Assembly (NCBI RefSeq): GCF_002105195.1
Contig: NZ_MUHU01000008.1
Coordinates: 310,001 to 374,000 of the forward strand
DNA: 64,000 bases
Reading direction: 5' to 3'
Origin: Derxia lacustris
GTDB lineage: Bacteria; Pseudomonadota; Gammaproteobacteria; Burkholderiales; Burkholderiaceae_E
The translations under genes were made by a program, and so were the position numbers. The notes beneath the pieces are model-generated. The model saw only the letters and a program-made list of their open reading frames with translations, was not told the DNA's origin and did no database searches. This document shows positions 50,888 through 60,600 of this stretch, piece by piece. Each line of letters begins with the position of its first letter. Within the stretch, counting starts at the first letter, position 1.

Positions 50888-52702
50888 ATGAGGCAGACAT
50901 CAATACGCAGCTGGAGCGCGGCGGCGCTCCGGTCAACGGCAGGCATCGTCGCGCTGGCGCTTTCCGCCTGCGGCGGCGGCAGCGGCGGCGACACCGGACT
51001 GGCCACGCCAGCGGCCGGGCGCGCCACGGTGGCAGCAGTCGCCACCGGCGGCGTGACAGCGCTTGCAACCGGCGCCGACCAACCCACCACCGACATCGAC
51101 GCGGCCCGGCTGGCCCAGCAGGCCAGCTTCGGCGCCACCGAGAACCTGATCGCCAGCATCCAGGCTGCCGGTCCGCTCAAGTGGGTGGCGCAGCAGCTGC
51201 TGGCCACGCCGAGCGTGTATCCGGCGCTCGGCAGCGACGGCATCGACCGCTGGTCGAACAAGACCGTGAGCTGGTGCAACGCCAACTTCGCCGCCGGCAG
51301 CGATGCCCGCGCGAACTGCTGGCGCGACTACTACATGGCCACGCCGGTGGCCTGGCACTTCTATCGCCAGGCGCTCACCGGCGAAGACCAGCTGCGCCAG
51401 CGCGTGGCCTATGCACTGTCGCAATGGATCGTGGCCAGCGGCAACGAGGTGATCGGCACTTATGGCCTGCGCGACTGGCAGCAGATGTTCCGCGACAACG
51501 CCTTCGGCAACTACCGCGACCTGCTGCGCGCGGTCGCGACCAGCCCGGTGATGGGCGAGTACCTGAACAACGTCAACAACAGCAAGACCGAGCCGAACGA
51601 GAACTTCGCGCGCGAGCTGCTGCAACTGTTCAGCATCGGCAACTGCCAGCTCAACAACGACGGCAGCCTGGTGGGCGGCGCCTGCCGGCCCAACTACGAC
51701 AACGCCACGGTGCGCGAATACGCCTATGCGCTGACCGGCTGGACCTATCCGGCCGGTGGCTACACGCCGTATTGCAGCGCCAATTGCTATGGCTGGCAGA
51801 ACCCGCGCTATCTGGCCGGACCGATGCAGGCCGTGCCGGCGCGACATGACGACAATCCGCGCAACCTGCTGTCGGGCGTGACCCTGCCGGCCAGCCGCAC
51901 CCCGGCCCAGGCGCTCGAAAGCGTGCTCGACTCGCTGATGGCGAGCGACAGCCTGCCGCCCTTCGTCGCGCGCCGGCTGATCCAGCATCTGGTCACCGGC
52001 AATCCGTCGCCGGCCTATGTGGATGCGGTGGCGACGGCCTTTGCCAGCGGGCGCTATCTGCAATTCGGCAGCGGCACGCGCGGCGACCTGGCCGCCGCCG
52101 TGGCGGCCGTGCTGCTCAATGCCGAGGCGCGCGACGCCGGCCACATCAACGACCGCGGCTATGGCCGGCTGCGCGAACCGGCCCAGCTCTGGACCGCCGC
52201 GATGCGCGCCGCCGATGCGGTCAGCGACGGCATCTGGTGGGGCTGGGCCTTCGGCGGCGACCTTGGCCAGAACGTCTTCAACTCGCCCTCGGTGTTCAAC
52301 CACTACGCGCCCGACTACATCCCCGACGGCAGCGACGTGATCGCGCCGGCATTCCAGATCGAGGACGCATCGACCACGCTGCAACGGCTGTGGCTGGTGC
52401 AGCACGTCGGCATGTACGGCAGCACCACGCTGATCGCGCCCAACGCCGGCGTGGCCGGCAGTACCGGCACCACGCTGAACTTCGACCGCTACACCGGCAG
52501 TGCCGCCGACCCCGTGGCGCTGGTCGACCGGCTCGACCTGCTGCTCACCAGCCGCCAGCTCACCGCAAGGCAGAAGCAGCTGATCGTCGACACCATCGGC
52601 GTCATCACGCCCACCAGCCACGGCAGCGGCTATGCGGTACAGCGCGTGCGCACCGCAATGATGCTGACCATGGCCTCGCCCCAATTCTCGATCGTGCGTT
52701 GA
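50888..52702 (+). CDS. DUF1800 lipoprotein, unit 4
   Basis: A 604-residue predicted lipoprotein with lipobox LSAC (Cys28) and a GGGSGG tether. The core starts [18 protein letters not shown]. The six shared cysteines are present (WCNANF, NCWRD, GNCQLN, ACRPNY, YCSANC). PLKWVAQQL, HLVTGNPSPAYV and PDYIPDGSDVIAPAF pair it with unit 5. It ends SPQFSIVR. GCGAGG precedes the ATG. Confidence 0.92.
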   Translation: MRQTSIRSWSAAALRSTAGIVALALSACGGGSGGDTGLATPAAGRATVAAVATGGVTALATGADQPTTDIDAARLAQQASFGATENLIASIQAAGPLKWVAQQLLATPSVYPALGSDGIDRWSNKTVSWCNANFAAGSDARANCWRDYYMATPVAWHFYRQALTGEDQLRQRVAYALSQWIVASGNEVIGTYGLRDWQQMFRDNAFGNYRDLLRAVATSPVMGEYLNNVNNSKTEPNENFARELLQLFSIGNCQLNNDGSLVGGACRPNYDNATVREYAYALTGWTYPAGGYTPYCSANCYGWQNPRYLAGPMQAVPARHDDNPRNLLSGVTLPASRTPAQALESVLDSLMASDSLPPFVARRLIQHLVTGNPSPAYVDAVATAFASGRYLQFGSGTRGDLAAAVAAVLLNAEARDAGHINDRGYGRLREPAQLWTAAMRAADAVSDGIWWGWAFGGDLGQNVFNSPSVFNHYAPDYIPDGSDVIAPAFQIEDASTTLQRLWLVQHVGMYGSTTLIAPNAGVAGSTGTTLNFDRYTGSAADPVALVDRLDLLLTSRQLTARQKQLIVDTIGVITPTSHGSGYAVQRVRTAMMLTMASPQFSIVR

Positions 52703-52715
52703 CCGGAGACCCGAC

Positions 52716-54194
52716 ATGAACCGCAGACACTTTCTTCGTGCCGGCGCCGGACTTGCCGGTGGCGCCGGTCTTCCGGGCCTGGCCCGGCTGGCCGCCCTGG
52801 GCGGCGGCGTGCTGGCCCTGCCGGCCCATGCCGACGGCGGCGATTACCGCGCGCTGGTGGCCGTGATGCTGCACGGCGGCAACGACGGCCTGAACACCCT
52901 GGTGCCGCTCGATGCGCGCTACGGCCAGTACCAGGCGGTGCGTGGCGGGCTGGCGCTCAGCACCGCGGCCGACAACGACCGGCTGCTCGGCCCGATCGTG
53001 CCGATCGGCGCCGGCGACTGGGGCCTGCATCCGCGGCTGGAGGCGCTCGCGCCCTTCCATGCCGATGGCAGCCTGGCCTTCCTCAACAATGTCGGGCCGC
53101 TGGCCCGACCGACCACGCGGGCCAACTTCGCCGCCTGGCGCTATCTCAACGACACCGACAAGCTGCCCGAGGCGCTGTTCAGCCACAACGACCAGCAGAA
53201 GCTCTGGCAGAACGGCGCCAGCCGCACCGATGCATCGAGCGTGGGCGCGACCGGCTGGGGCGCGCGCGCCGCCGGCAGCCTCGATGCCGGCATCTATGCG
53301 TTTGGCGGCAGTACCCGGTTCGGCGCCGGCAGCGCGCGCAGCGCGCTCAACCTGCCGGGCCCGGGCACCGACCTGCGCGGCACGCTCACCGCCTGGCAGC
53401 CCAGCACGCCCTACACGCTCGGCCGCAAGGTCAACGACACCTTCCTGGCGATGTTCGAGGCGCCGAATGCCGATCCGCTGTTCGCCCGGCTGGCCAGCCT
53501 GCGCGGCGCCGGGCTCGATGCGATCCAGCGGCTGGCCAGCATCGTGGCCGCCACGCCGGCGAGCGGCAATGCCGCCTATGCGGCGATCGACAGCGCTTTC
53601 ATGCAGGCGCGCCGCACCACCGGCTCGGCCAGCGTGGCGCCGTATTCGCAGTCGCTCGGCAAGCAGCTCTATCAGGTGGCCAAGATGATCGCCAGCCATT
53701 CGGCGGTCGGCGGCGGGCGCCACATCTACTGCGTGCAGATGCTCGGCTTCGATACCCACAGCAACCAGCTGGCGGCCCAGGCGGCGCTGCTGTCCGAGCT
53801 GGGCAACGGGCTGGCGGCGTTTGCCACCGCGATGCGCGCGCTGGGGCTGCACGACTCGGTCACCAGCTTCACGCTGTCCGACTTCGGCCGCACCTTCAAG
53901 CCCAATGCCACCGGCGGCACCGATCACGGTTGGGGCAATCTGCAGCTGATGCTCGGCGGCGCGGTGAAGGGCGGCGCGAGCTATGGCCTGTATCCCGAAC
54001 TGGCGCTCGGCGGCAACGACGATGCCGGCACGCTGGTCTCGGAATACCAGGGGCGCTGGATCCCGACCACCGCGGTCAGCCAGTACGCCGCCACGCTGCT
54101 GCGCTGGCTCGGGCTCGGCAATGCCGATCTCGCCACGGTGCTGCCCGATCTGGCGCGTTTTGCCAGCACCGACCTGGGCTTCATGAAGGCCTGA
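52716..54194 (+). CDS. DUF1501 Tat-exported protein, unit 4
   Basis: A 492-residue protein. The Tat signal is longer than in units 1-3: NRRHFLRAGAGLAGG followed by LARLAALGGGVLALPAHA, as in unit 5. Metal-site candidates are GGNDGLN, LGFDTHSNQ, LSDFGRTFKPN and GTDHGWGN. RLEALAPFHADGSLAFLNNVGPL groups it with unit 5. It lacks the otherwise conserved GIDSWE near the C-terminus and reads AGTLVSEYQGRW instead. Confidence 0.92.
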   Translation: MNRRHFLRAGAGLAGGAGLPGLARLAALGGGVLALPAHADGGDYRALVAVMLHGGNDGLNTLVPLDARYGQYQAVRGGLALSTAADNDRLLGPIVPIGAGDWGLHPRLEALAPFHADGSLAFLNNVGPLARPTTRANFAAWRYLNDTDKLPEALFSHNDQQKLWQNGASRTDASSVGATGWGARAAGSLDAGIYAFGGSTRFGAGSARSALNLPGPGTDLRGTLTAWQPSTPYTLGRKVNDTFLAMFEAPNADPLFARLASLRGAGLDAIQRLASIVAATPASGNAAYAAIDSAFMQARRTTGSASVAPYSQSLGKQLYQVAKMIASHSAVGGGRHIYCVQMLGFDTHSNQLAAQAALLSELGNGLAAFATAMRALGLHDSVTSFTLSDFGRTFKPNATGGTDHGWGNLQLMLGGAVKGGASYGLYPELALGGNDDAGTLVSEYQGRWIPTTAVSQYAATLLRWLGLGNADLATVLPDLARFASTDLGFMKA

Positions 54195-54345
54195 GCCCGG
54201 GCGCGGCTGGCTTTCGGTCGATGCCGGGAAGTCGCGCGGTCTTGATTTGCGCGATTCCGGCGGCCTGAAGGCGTGACGGAGTTGGCATGGCCGGGCGGGA
54301 GGCGCTGCGCACACTGCGCCGCGTCCTCCTGCCCGAAAGCCAACC

Positions 54346-56115
54346 ATGCACCGACTACAAGGCGCCGCCCACGGCGCCGGTCCGGCCCGCCGCTGGATCG
54401 CAGCGCTCTGTCTGGCCCTTGCCGCCTGCGGCGGCGGTGGCGGCGGTGGCGGCAACAGCGCCACGCCGGTGACCGGCGCGGCCGCCGTGGCTGCCGCCGC
54501 CGACCGCCCCACCACCAGCCTCGACGCGGCCCGACTGGCCGAGCAGGCCAGCTTCGGCCCGACCGAAAGCCTGATCGCCGGCATTGCCGCCAGCGGTCCG
54601 CTCAAGTGGATCGCGCGCCAGATGACGCTGCCGGCCAGCAGCTATCCCCAGCTCGGCTCCGAAGCCATCGACCGCTGGACCGACAAGAACCGCAGCTGGT
54701 GCCAGGCCAATTTCAGCGCCGGCACCTATTGCTGGCGCGACTACTACACCGCCACGCCGGTGGCCTGGCAGTTCTATCGCCAGGCGCTCGGCAACGACGA
54801 CCAGCTGCGCCAGCGCGTGGCCTGGGCGCTGTCGCAATGGCTGGTGGCGAGCGACCAGGAGGTGAACGGCACCTATGGCCTGCGCCACTGGGCCCAGCTG
54901 TTCCGCGACAACGCCTTCGGCAACTACCGCGATCTGCTGCGCGCGGTGGCGCTCAGCCCGGTGATGGGCGAGTTCCTCAACAACGTCAACAACAGCAAGA
55001 CCGATCCGAACGAGAACTTCGCGCGCGAGCTGCTGCAACTGTTCAGCATCGGCACCTGCGTGCTCAACCACGACGGTTCGCTCAAGGACGGCAAGTGCGA
55101 GGCCACCTACGACAACGCCACGGTGCGCGAATACGCCTATGCGTTGACCGGCTGGACCTATCCGGCCGGCGGCGCGAGCGCCTGGTGTGCAAGCCTGTGC
55201 AACGGCTGGCAGAACCCGCGCTGGCTGAGCGGCGCGATGGTGGCGGTGCCGGCCCAGCATGACCAGACCGTGCGCACGCTGCTGTCGGGCGTGACGCTGC
55301 CGGCCAGCCGCACGCCCGAGCAGGCGCTCGACAAGGTGCTCGACTCGATCATGGCGCACGGCAATCTCGCGCCCTTCGTCGCGCGCCGGCTGATCCAGCA
55401 TCTGGTCACCGGCAATCCCTCGGCCGCCTATGTGGCCGACGTGGCCAGCGCCTTCGAGGCCGGCAGCTACCAGGGCATCGGCAGCGGCACGCGCGGCGAC
55501 CTGGGCGCCACCGTGGCGGCGGTGCTGCTGCATGCCGAGGCGCGCGACACCGCGCATCTGACCGACCGCGGCTACGGCCGCCTGCGCGAGCCGGTGCAGC
55601 TGTGGACCGGCGTGATGCGCGCGCTCGACGCGGTGAGCGACGGCCTGTGGTGGGCCAGCGCCTTCGGCGGCGAGCTCGACCAGGCCATCTACGGCGCGCC
55701 GTCGGTGTTCAGCTATTACGCGCCCGACTACATCCCCGGCGGCGCCGACGTGACCGCGCCGGCCTTCGGCATCGAGGATGCCAACACCACGCTCAAGCGG
55801 CTGTCGTTCATCAACTACCTCAGCTTCACCAAGAGCGATCCGGTCATGCCGGCCAGCGCCACGGTGGCCGGTGCCATCGGCACGGCGCTGAGCTGGAGCC
55901 GCTATGCCGACTCGGCCGGCGACCCGGCGGCACTGGTCGACCGGCTCGACCTGCTGCTCACCAGCCGCCAGCTGAATGCGACGCAGAAGCAGGCCATCGT
56001 CGACGCGGTGAGCGTCATCAACCAGAGCACCCACGGCGCCGACTGGCCAGCCTGGCGTGTGCGGGCCGCCGTCTTCCTGACGCTGGCGGCGCCGCAGTCT
56101 TCCATCGTGCGCTGA
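54346..56115 (+). CDS. DUF1800 lipoprotein, unit 5
   Basis: A 589-residue predicted lipoprotein, the shortest copy, with lipobox LAAC (Cys28) and eight glycines after it. The core starts DAARLAEQASFGPTESLI. The six shared cysteines are kept, although the first pair is closer together (WCQANFSAGTYCWRD) through loss of about five residues. PLKWIARQM, HLVTGNPSAAYV and PDYIPGGADVTAPAF match unit 4. It ends APQSSIVR, the only copy with Ser for Phe. Confidence 0.92.
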   Translation: MHRLQGAAHGAGPARRWIAALCLALAACGGGGGGGGNSATPVTGAAAVAAAADRPTTSLDAARLAEQASFGPTESLIAGIAASGPLKWIARQMTLPASSYPQLGSEAIDRWTDKNRSWCQANFSAGTYCWRDYYTATPVAWQFYRQALGNDDQLRQRVAWALSQWLVASDQEVNGTYGLRHWAQLFRDNAFGNYRDLLRAVALSPVMGEFLNNVNNSKTDPNENFARELLQLFSIGTCVLNHDGSLKDGKCEATYDNATVREYAYALTGWTYPAGGASAWCASLCNGWQNPRWLSGAMVAVPAQHDQTVRTLLSGVTLPASRTPEQALDKVLDSIMAHGNLAPFVARRLIQHLVTGNPSAAYVADVASAFEAGSYQGIGSGTRGDLGATVAAVLLHAEARDTAHLTDRGYGRLREPVQLWTGVMRALDAVSDGLWWASAFGGELDQAIYGAPSVFSYYAPDYIPGGADVTAPAFGIEDANTTLKRLSFINYLSFTKSDPVMPASATVAGAIGTALSWSRYADSAGDPAALVDRLDLLLTSRQLNATQKQAIVDAVSVINQSTHGADWPAWRVRAAVFLTLAAPQSSIVR

Positions 56116-56125
56116 AGGAGCCGAC

Positions 56126-57619
56126 ATGGACCGCAGAAGCTTTCTTCGCGCCGGCAGCCTTGCCGGCGTTTCGCGCGCCGCCATCGCGGCCGGCCTGCCG
56201 GGCGCGGCCCGGCTCGCGGCGCTGGGCGGCGGCGTGCTGGCGCTGCCGGCGGCCCAGGCCGCCAGCGGCTATCGCGCGCTGGTGGCCGTGATGCTCTACG
56301 GCGGCAACGACGGCCTGAACACCGTGCTGCCGCTCGATGGGCGCCTGGGCCAGTACCAGGCGGTGCGCGGCGCGCTGGCGCTCGGCACCGCCGCCGACAG
56401 CGAGCGCGCCCTCGGCCCGATCGCCAGCGTGGGCGGCGGCGCCTGGGGCCTGCATCCGCGGCTGGAGGCGCTGGCGCCGTTCTTCGACGACGGCAGCCTC
56501 GGCTTCGTGAGCAATGTGGGTCCGCTGGCCCGGCCCACCACGCGTGCCGACTACGCCAGCTGGCGCAAGCTCAACGATGCCGACAAGCTGCCCGAGGCGC
56601 TGTTCAGCCACAGCGACCAGCAGAAGCTGTGGCAGAACGGCACCGCCCGCACCGAGACCGGCAGCATCGGCGCGACCGGCTGGGGCGCGCGCGGCGCGAG
56701 CAAGCTGTCGGCCGGGCTGTACTCGTTCTCGGGCAATTCGCGCTTCGGCACCGGCAGCAACGGCAGCGCGCTGATCCTGCCCGGCCCGGGTACCGACATG
56801 CGCGGCGCGCTGTCGGCCTATCAGCCCACGTCCAACTGGGCGCCGACGCGCAAGATCAGCGACGCCCTGGTGACGATGCTGGCGGCGCCGAATGCCGATC
56901 CGCTGTTCACCACGCTGGCCGGCCTGCGCGGCAGTGCCTTCGATGCGATGCAGCGGCTCGGCGACATCGTGCTGGCCACGCCGGCCAGCGCCACTGCCGC
57001 CTATTCGGTCATCGACAGCGCGTTCACGGCGGCGCGCCGCACCAGCGCCGGCGCCACCGCCAGCGCCTATTCGCAGGCGCTGGGCAAGCAGCTGTACCAG
57101 GTGGCCAAGATGATCGCCAGCCACGCCACGGTGGGCGGCAGCCAGCACATCTACTTCGTGCAGCTGGGCGGCTTCGACACTCACGGCGGCCAGGCGGCGA
57201 TTCATGCCGGGCTGATGTCGCAGCTGGGCATCGGGCTGGCGGCGTTTGCCACCGCGATGCGCGGGCTGGGCCTGCACGACTCGGTGACCAGCTTCACGCT
57301 GTCCGACTTCGGTCGCACCTTCAAGCCCAATTCCTCGGGCGGTACCGACCATGCCTGGGGCAATCAGCAGCTGGTGCTGGGCGGCGCGGTGCAGGGCGGC
57401 AAGGGCTACGGCAGCTATCCCGAGCTGACGCTCGGCGGGCCGGACGATGCCGGCATCGACAGCTGGGAATTCCAGGGCCGCTGGATTCCGACCACCTCGG
57501 TGGACCAGTACGGCGCCACGCTGCTGCGCTGGCTCGGCGTGGCCGAGGCCGATCTCGACTCGGTGTTCCCCAACCTCGCGCGGTTTGCGTCGCGCGACGT
57601 GGGCTTCATGAAGAGTTGA
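56126..57619 (+). CDS. DUF1501 Tat-exported protein, unit 5
   Basis: A 497-residue protein with Tat signal DRRSFLRAGSLAGVSRAA and a long hydrophobic part (ARLAALGGGVLALPAAQA). Metal-site candidates are [27 protein letters not shown] and GTDHAWGN. RLEALAPFFDDGSLGFVSNVGPL pairs it with unit 4. It is the last gene of the array and converges on uvrA across a strong hairpin. Confidence 0.92.
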   Translation: MDRRSFLRAGSLAGVSRAAIAAGLPGAARLAALGGGVLALPAAQAASGYRALVAVMLYGGNDGLNTVLPLDGRLGQYQAVRGALALGTAADSERALGPIASVGGGAWGLHPRLEALAPFFDDGSLGFVSNVGPLARPTTRADYASWRKLNDADKLPEALFSHSDQQKLWQNGTARTETGSIGATGWGARGASKLSAGLYSFSGNSRFGTGSNGSALILPGPGTDMRGALSAYQPTSNWAPTRKISDALVTMLAAPNADPLFTTLAGLRGSAFDAMQRLGDIVLATPASATAAYSVIDSAFTAARRTSAGATASAYSQALGKQLYQVAKMIASHATVGGSQHIYFVQLGGFDTHGGQAAIHAGLMSQLGIGLAAFATAMRGLGLHDSVTSFTLSDFGRTFKPNSSGGTDHAWGNQQLVLGGAVQGGKGYGSYPELTLGGPDDAGIDSWEFQGRWIPTTSVDQYGATLLRWLGVAEADLDSVFPNLARFASRDVGFMKS

Positions 57620-57624
57620 GCGGC

Positions 57625-57657
57625 GCCGGCCGGCGCGGTCGTTGCCGGCCGGCCGGC
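57625..57657. terminator. G+C hairpin between the array and uvrA
   Basis: GCCGGCCGGC at 57625-57634 can pair with the same palindromic sequence within 57644-57657, giving a 10-bp stem between two convergent stop codons. There is no T-run on either strand, so termination, if any, would not be of the classic intrinsic type. Confidence 0.45.
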
Positions 57658-57659
57658 GT

Positions 57660-60600
57660 TCAGCCGGCGCGCGCGCGCCGTGCCCGCGCCGCCAGAAACT
57701 CGCCGAGGATGGCCGCCGTGTGCGACCGCCCCGGCGCGGCCACCAGCGCCGCCACCGGCCCCTGCGCCACCACCTCGCCGCCGCGCGTGCCGCCCTCCGG
57801 GCCGAGGTCCACCAGCCAGTCGGCCTCGGCGATCAGGTCGAGGTCGTGCTCGATGACCACCACCGTGTTGCCCGCATCGACCAGCCGGTGCAGCACATGG
57901 ATGAGCTTCTCGACATCGCTCATGTGCAGCCCGACCGTCGGCTCGTCGAGCACGTAGAGCGTGCGCGGCGCGCGCTGGCCGCGTCGGGTCACGTCGTCGC
58001 GCACCTTCGACAGCTCGGTGACCAGCTTGATGCGTTGCGCCTCGCCGCCCGACAGCGTCGGGCTGGGCTGGCCGAGCGTGAGATAGCCGAGACCGACGTC
58101 CTGCATCAGCTTCAAGGCGTGCAGCAACTTCGGATGGTTCTCGAAATAGCCGATCGCGTCGTCGATGTTCATCGCCAGCACATCGCCGATGCTCTTGCCG
58201 CGCAGCTTCACCTCCAGCGTGGCGCGGTTGAAGCGCGCGCCGTGGCAGGCCTCGCAGAGCGTCTTCACGTCGGGCAGGAAGCTCATCTCGACCGTGGTCA
58301 TGCCCTGGCCGTCGCAGACCTCGCAACGGCCGCCAGCGGTGTTGAAGCTGAAGCGCGAGGCGGTGTAGCCGCGCAGCCGCGAATCCTGCGAATCGGCGAA
58401 CAGCTTGCGGATCTCGTCCCAGATGCCGACGTAGGTCGCGGGGCAGGAACGCGGCGTCTTGCCGATCGGCGTCTGATCGACTTCGAGCACACGGTCGATC
58501 ACATCGAGGCCGTCGATGAAGCCGCCGCCGCGCGCCAGTGCCAGCGGCGGCGATGCCACCTTCACCGGCACGCCGTTGCGCGCGGTGATCACGCGGTAGG
58601 CGTTGTCGTGCAGCACCTCGCGCGCGAGCGTGGACTTGCCCGAGCCCGACACGCCGGTCACGACCGTGAGCCGGCCGAGCGGGAAGTCGGCATCGACCTT
58701 GCGCAGGTTGTGCAGGCTGGCGCCGCGCAGCGTGAGGCGCGGCGTGTCGGCGTCGACCGGGCGCGTGGCGTGCAGCGGATGCTGCAACGGGAAGTGCAGG
58801 CAGCGGCCGGTGATCGAGGTTTCGGGGTCGAGCTCGTCGGCCGTGCCCTGGCCCACGATCCTGCCGCCGCGCACGCCGGCGCCGGGGCCGATATCGATCA
58901 CATGGTCGGCGCGGCGGATCGTGTCCTCGTCATGCTCCACGACCACCAGCGTGTTGCCGTTGGTGCGCAGCTTGTCGAGCACGTTGAGCAGCATGCGGTT
59001 GTCGCGCGGATGCAGGCCGATAGTCGGCTCGTCGAGGATGTAGCAGACGCCTTGCAGGCTCGATCCGAGCTGGGCTGCGAGCCGGATGCGCTGCGCCTCG
59101 CCGCCCGACAGCGTGGGCGCGGCGCGGTCGAGCGCGAGATAGTCGAGCCCGACTTCGGCGAGGAAGCTGAGCCGCGAGCGGATCTCGCTGAGCACGTCGC
59201 GCGCGATGGCGGCTTCGCGCGGATTGAGTTCGAGGCCATCGACGAAGCCGGCCGAATCGAGCACCGACTGCGCGCTGAGTTCGGCAATCGACCGGTCGCG
59301 GAAGCGCACCGCGAGCGCCACCGGATTGAGCCGCGCGCCGGCGCAGGCCGGGCAGGGCTCCTCGATCTCGCCGGCGGCGCGGGCCGCGTCGGCGAGGGCG
59401 TCGGCGGCGTCCTCGGCGGCGTCGCGCCAGCTGGCATCGCCTTGCGCCGACTGGTTGCGTTCGCGCTCGTCGGGCGGCGTGAAGCCGCGCAGCTTGAGCC
59501 CGGTGCCGAAGCAGAAGCGGCACCAGCCGTGGCTGCTGTTGTAGCTGAACAGGCGCGGGTCGAGATCGGCATAGCTCTGGCCGCAGCAGGGGCAGGCGCG
59601 CTTGGTCGAGAACATCGCGCTGCGCATGCCGGCAGCCGAGCCGGTCGGGTCGTGCGCGATGGTCTCGGCGAAGGAATCGAGGCCGCTGAGCGCGACCACG
59701 AAGCCCTTGCCCAGCTCGATGGCGAGCGCGAGCGATTCGCGCAGCCGCGCCTCGTTGTCGGGGCCGACTTCCACATCGGCGACCGGCAGCTCGATGTTGT
59801 GTTCCTTGAAGCGGTCGATGCGCGGGAACTTGTCCGTCGGCAGGAATTCGCCATCGACGCGCAGATGGGTGTAGCCCTTGCCGGCGGCCCACTTGGCCAG
59901 ATCGGTGTAGACGCCCTTGCGGCCGATGACCAGCGGCGCGAGCAGGCCGAGGCGCTGGCCACGGTAGTCGCGCATCAGCCGCGCGGCGATGGTCTCGAAG
60001 CTCTGCGCCTCGACCGGCACATTGCAGGTGATGCAGTACTGCGTGCCGAGCTTGACGTAGAGCAGGCGCAGGAAGTGATAGATCTCGGTCAACGTGGCGA
60101 CCGTGCTCTTGCGCCCGCCGCGCGAGGTGCGCTGCTCGATGGCGACCGTCGGCGGAATGCCGTGGATCGCGTCCACCTCCGGCTTGCCCTGGGGCTGCAC
60201 GATCGAGCGCGCATAGGCGTTGAGCGATTCGAGATAACGGCGCTGGCCTTCGGCAAACAGGATGTCGAAGGCGAGCGTGGATTTGCCCGAGCCGGACGGG
60301 CCGGTAATCACCGTGAACGCGTCGCGCGGAATCTCCACGTCGAGGTTCTTGAGGTTGTGCTCGCGCGCATGGTGGATGCGGATCGAGGTGGGCGGCGCGG
60401 CGCGGTGATGGCTGTCGTTGGCGGCCGGCGCGTCGGCCGGTGCGGTCGTGTAGTCGGCAAGCGGCTGGGCGGCGCGCAGCGCGGTGGCGTCGTTGGCGGC
60501 GTGGCTGCGCGCGTGCTGGAAGGCGCTGCCGTCGGCGGCGCTGAAGGGCGCGCCGGCATCGGCCACTGCGCTGCCGCTGGCGGGCAGCAGCAGCGCGCGT

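Larger units (their letters stand above)
39321..57619 (+). repeat. Tandem array of five DUF1800-DUF1501 gene pairs
   Basis: Five head-to-tail two-gene units of about 3.3-3.4 kb fill this stretch. DUF1800 genes begin at 39321, 43099, 47305, 50888 and 54346. DUF1501 genes follow after 13, 11, 12, 13 and 10 nt. Shared substitutions in both proteins group units 2+3 and 4+5, with unit 1 apart. The only foreign gene is on the minus strand at 46357-47064. A 41-nt coding block is identical at 43813, 51593 and 55006. Confidence 0.95.

Noticed and set aside
39321..57619. Repeats of the array as a mobile element, prophage or CRISPR
   Set aside because: No transposase, integrase, terminal inverted repeats, phage genes or short regularly spaced repeats were seen; the similarity is that of paralogous coding genes.
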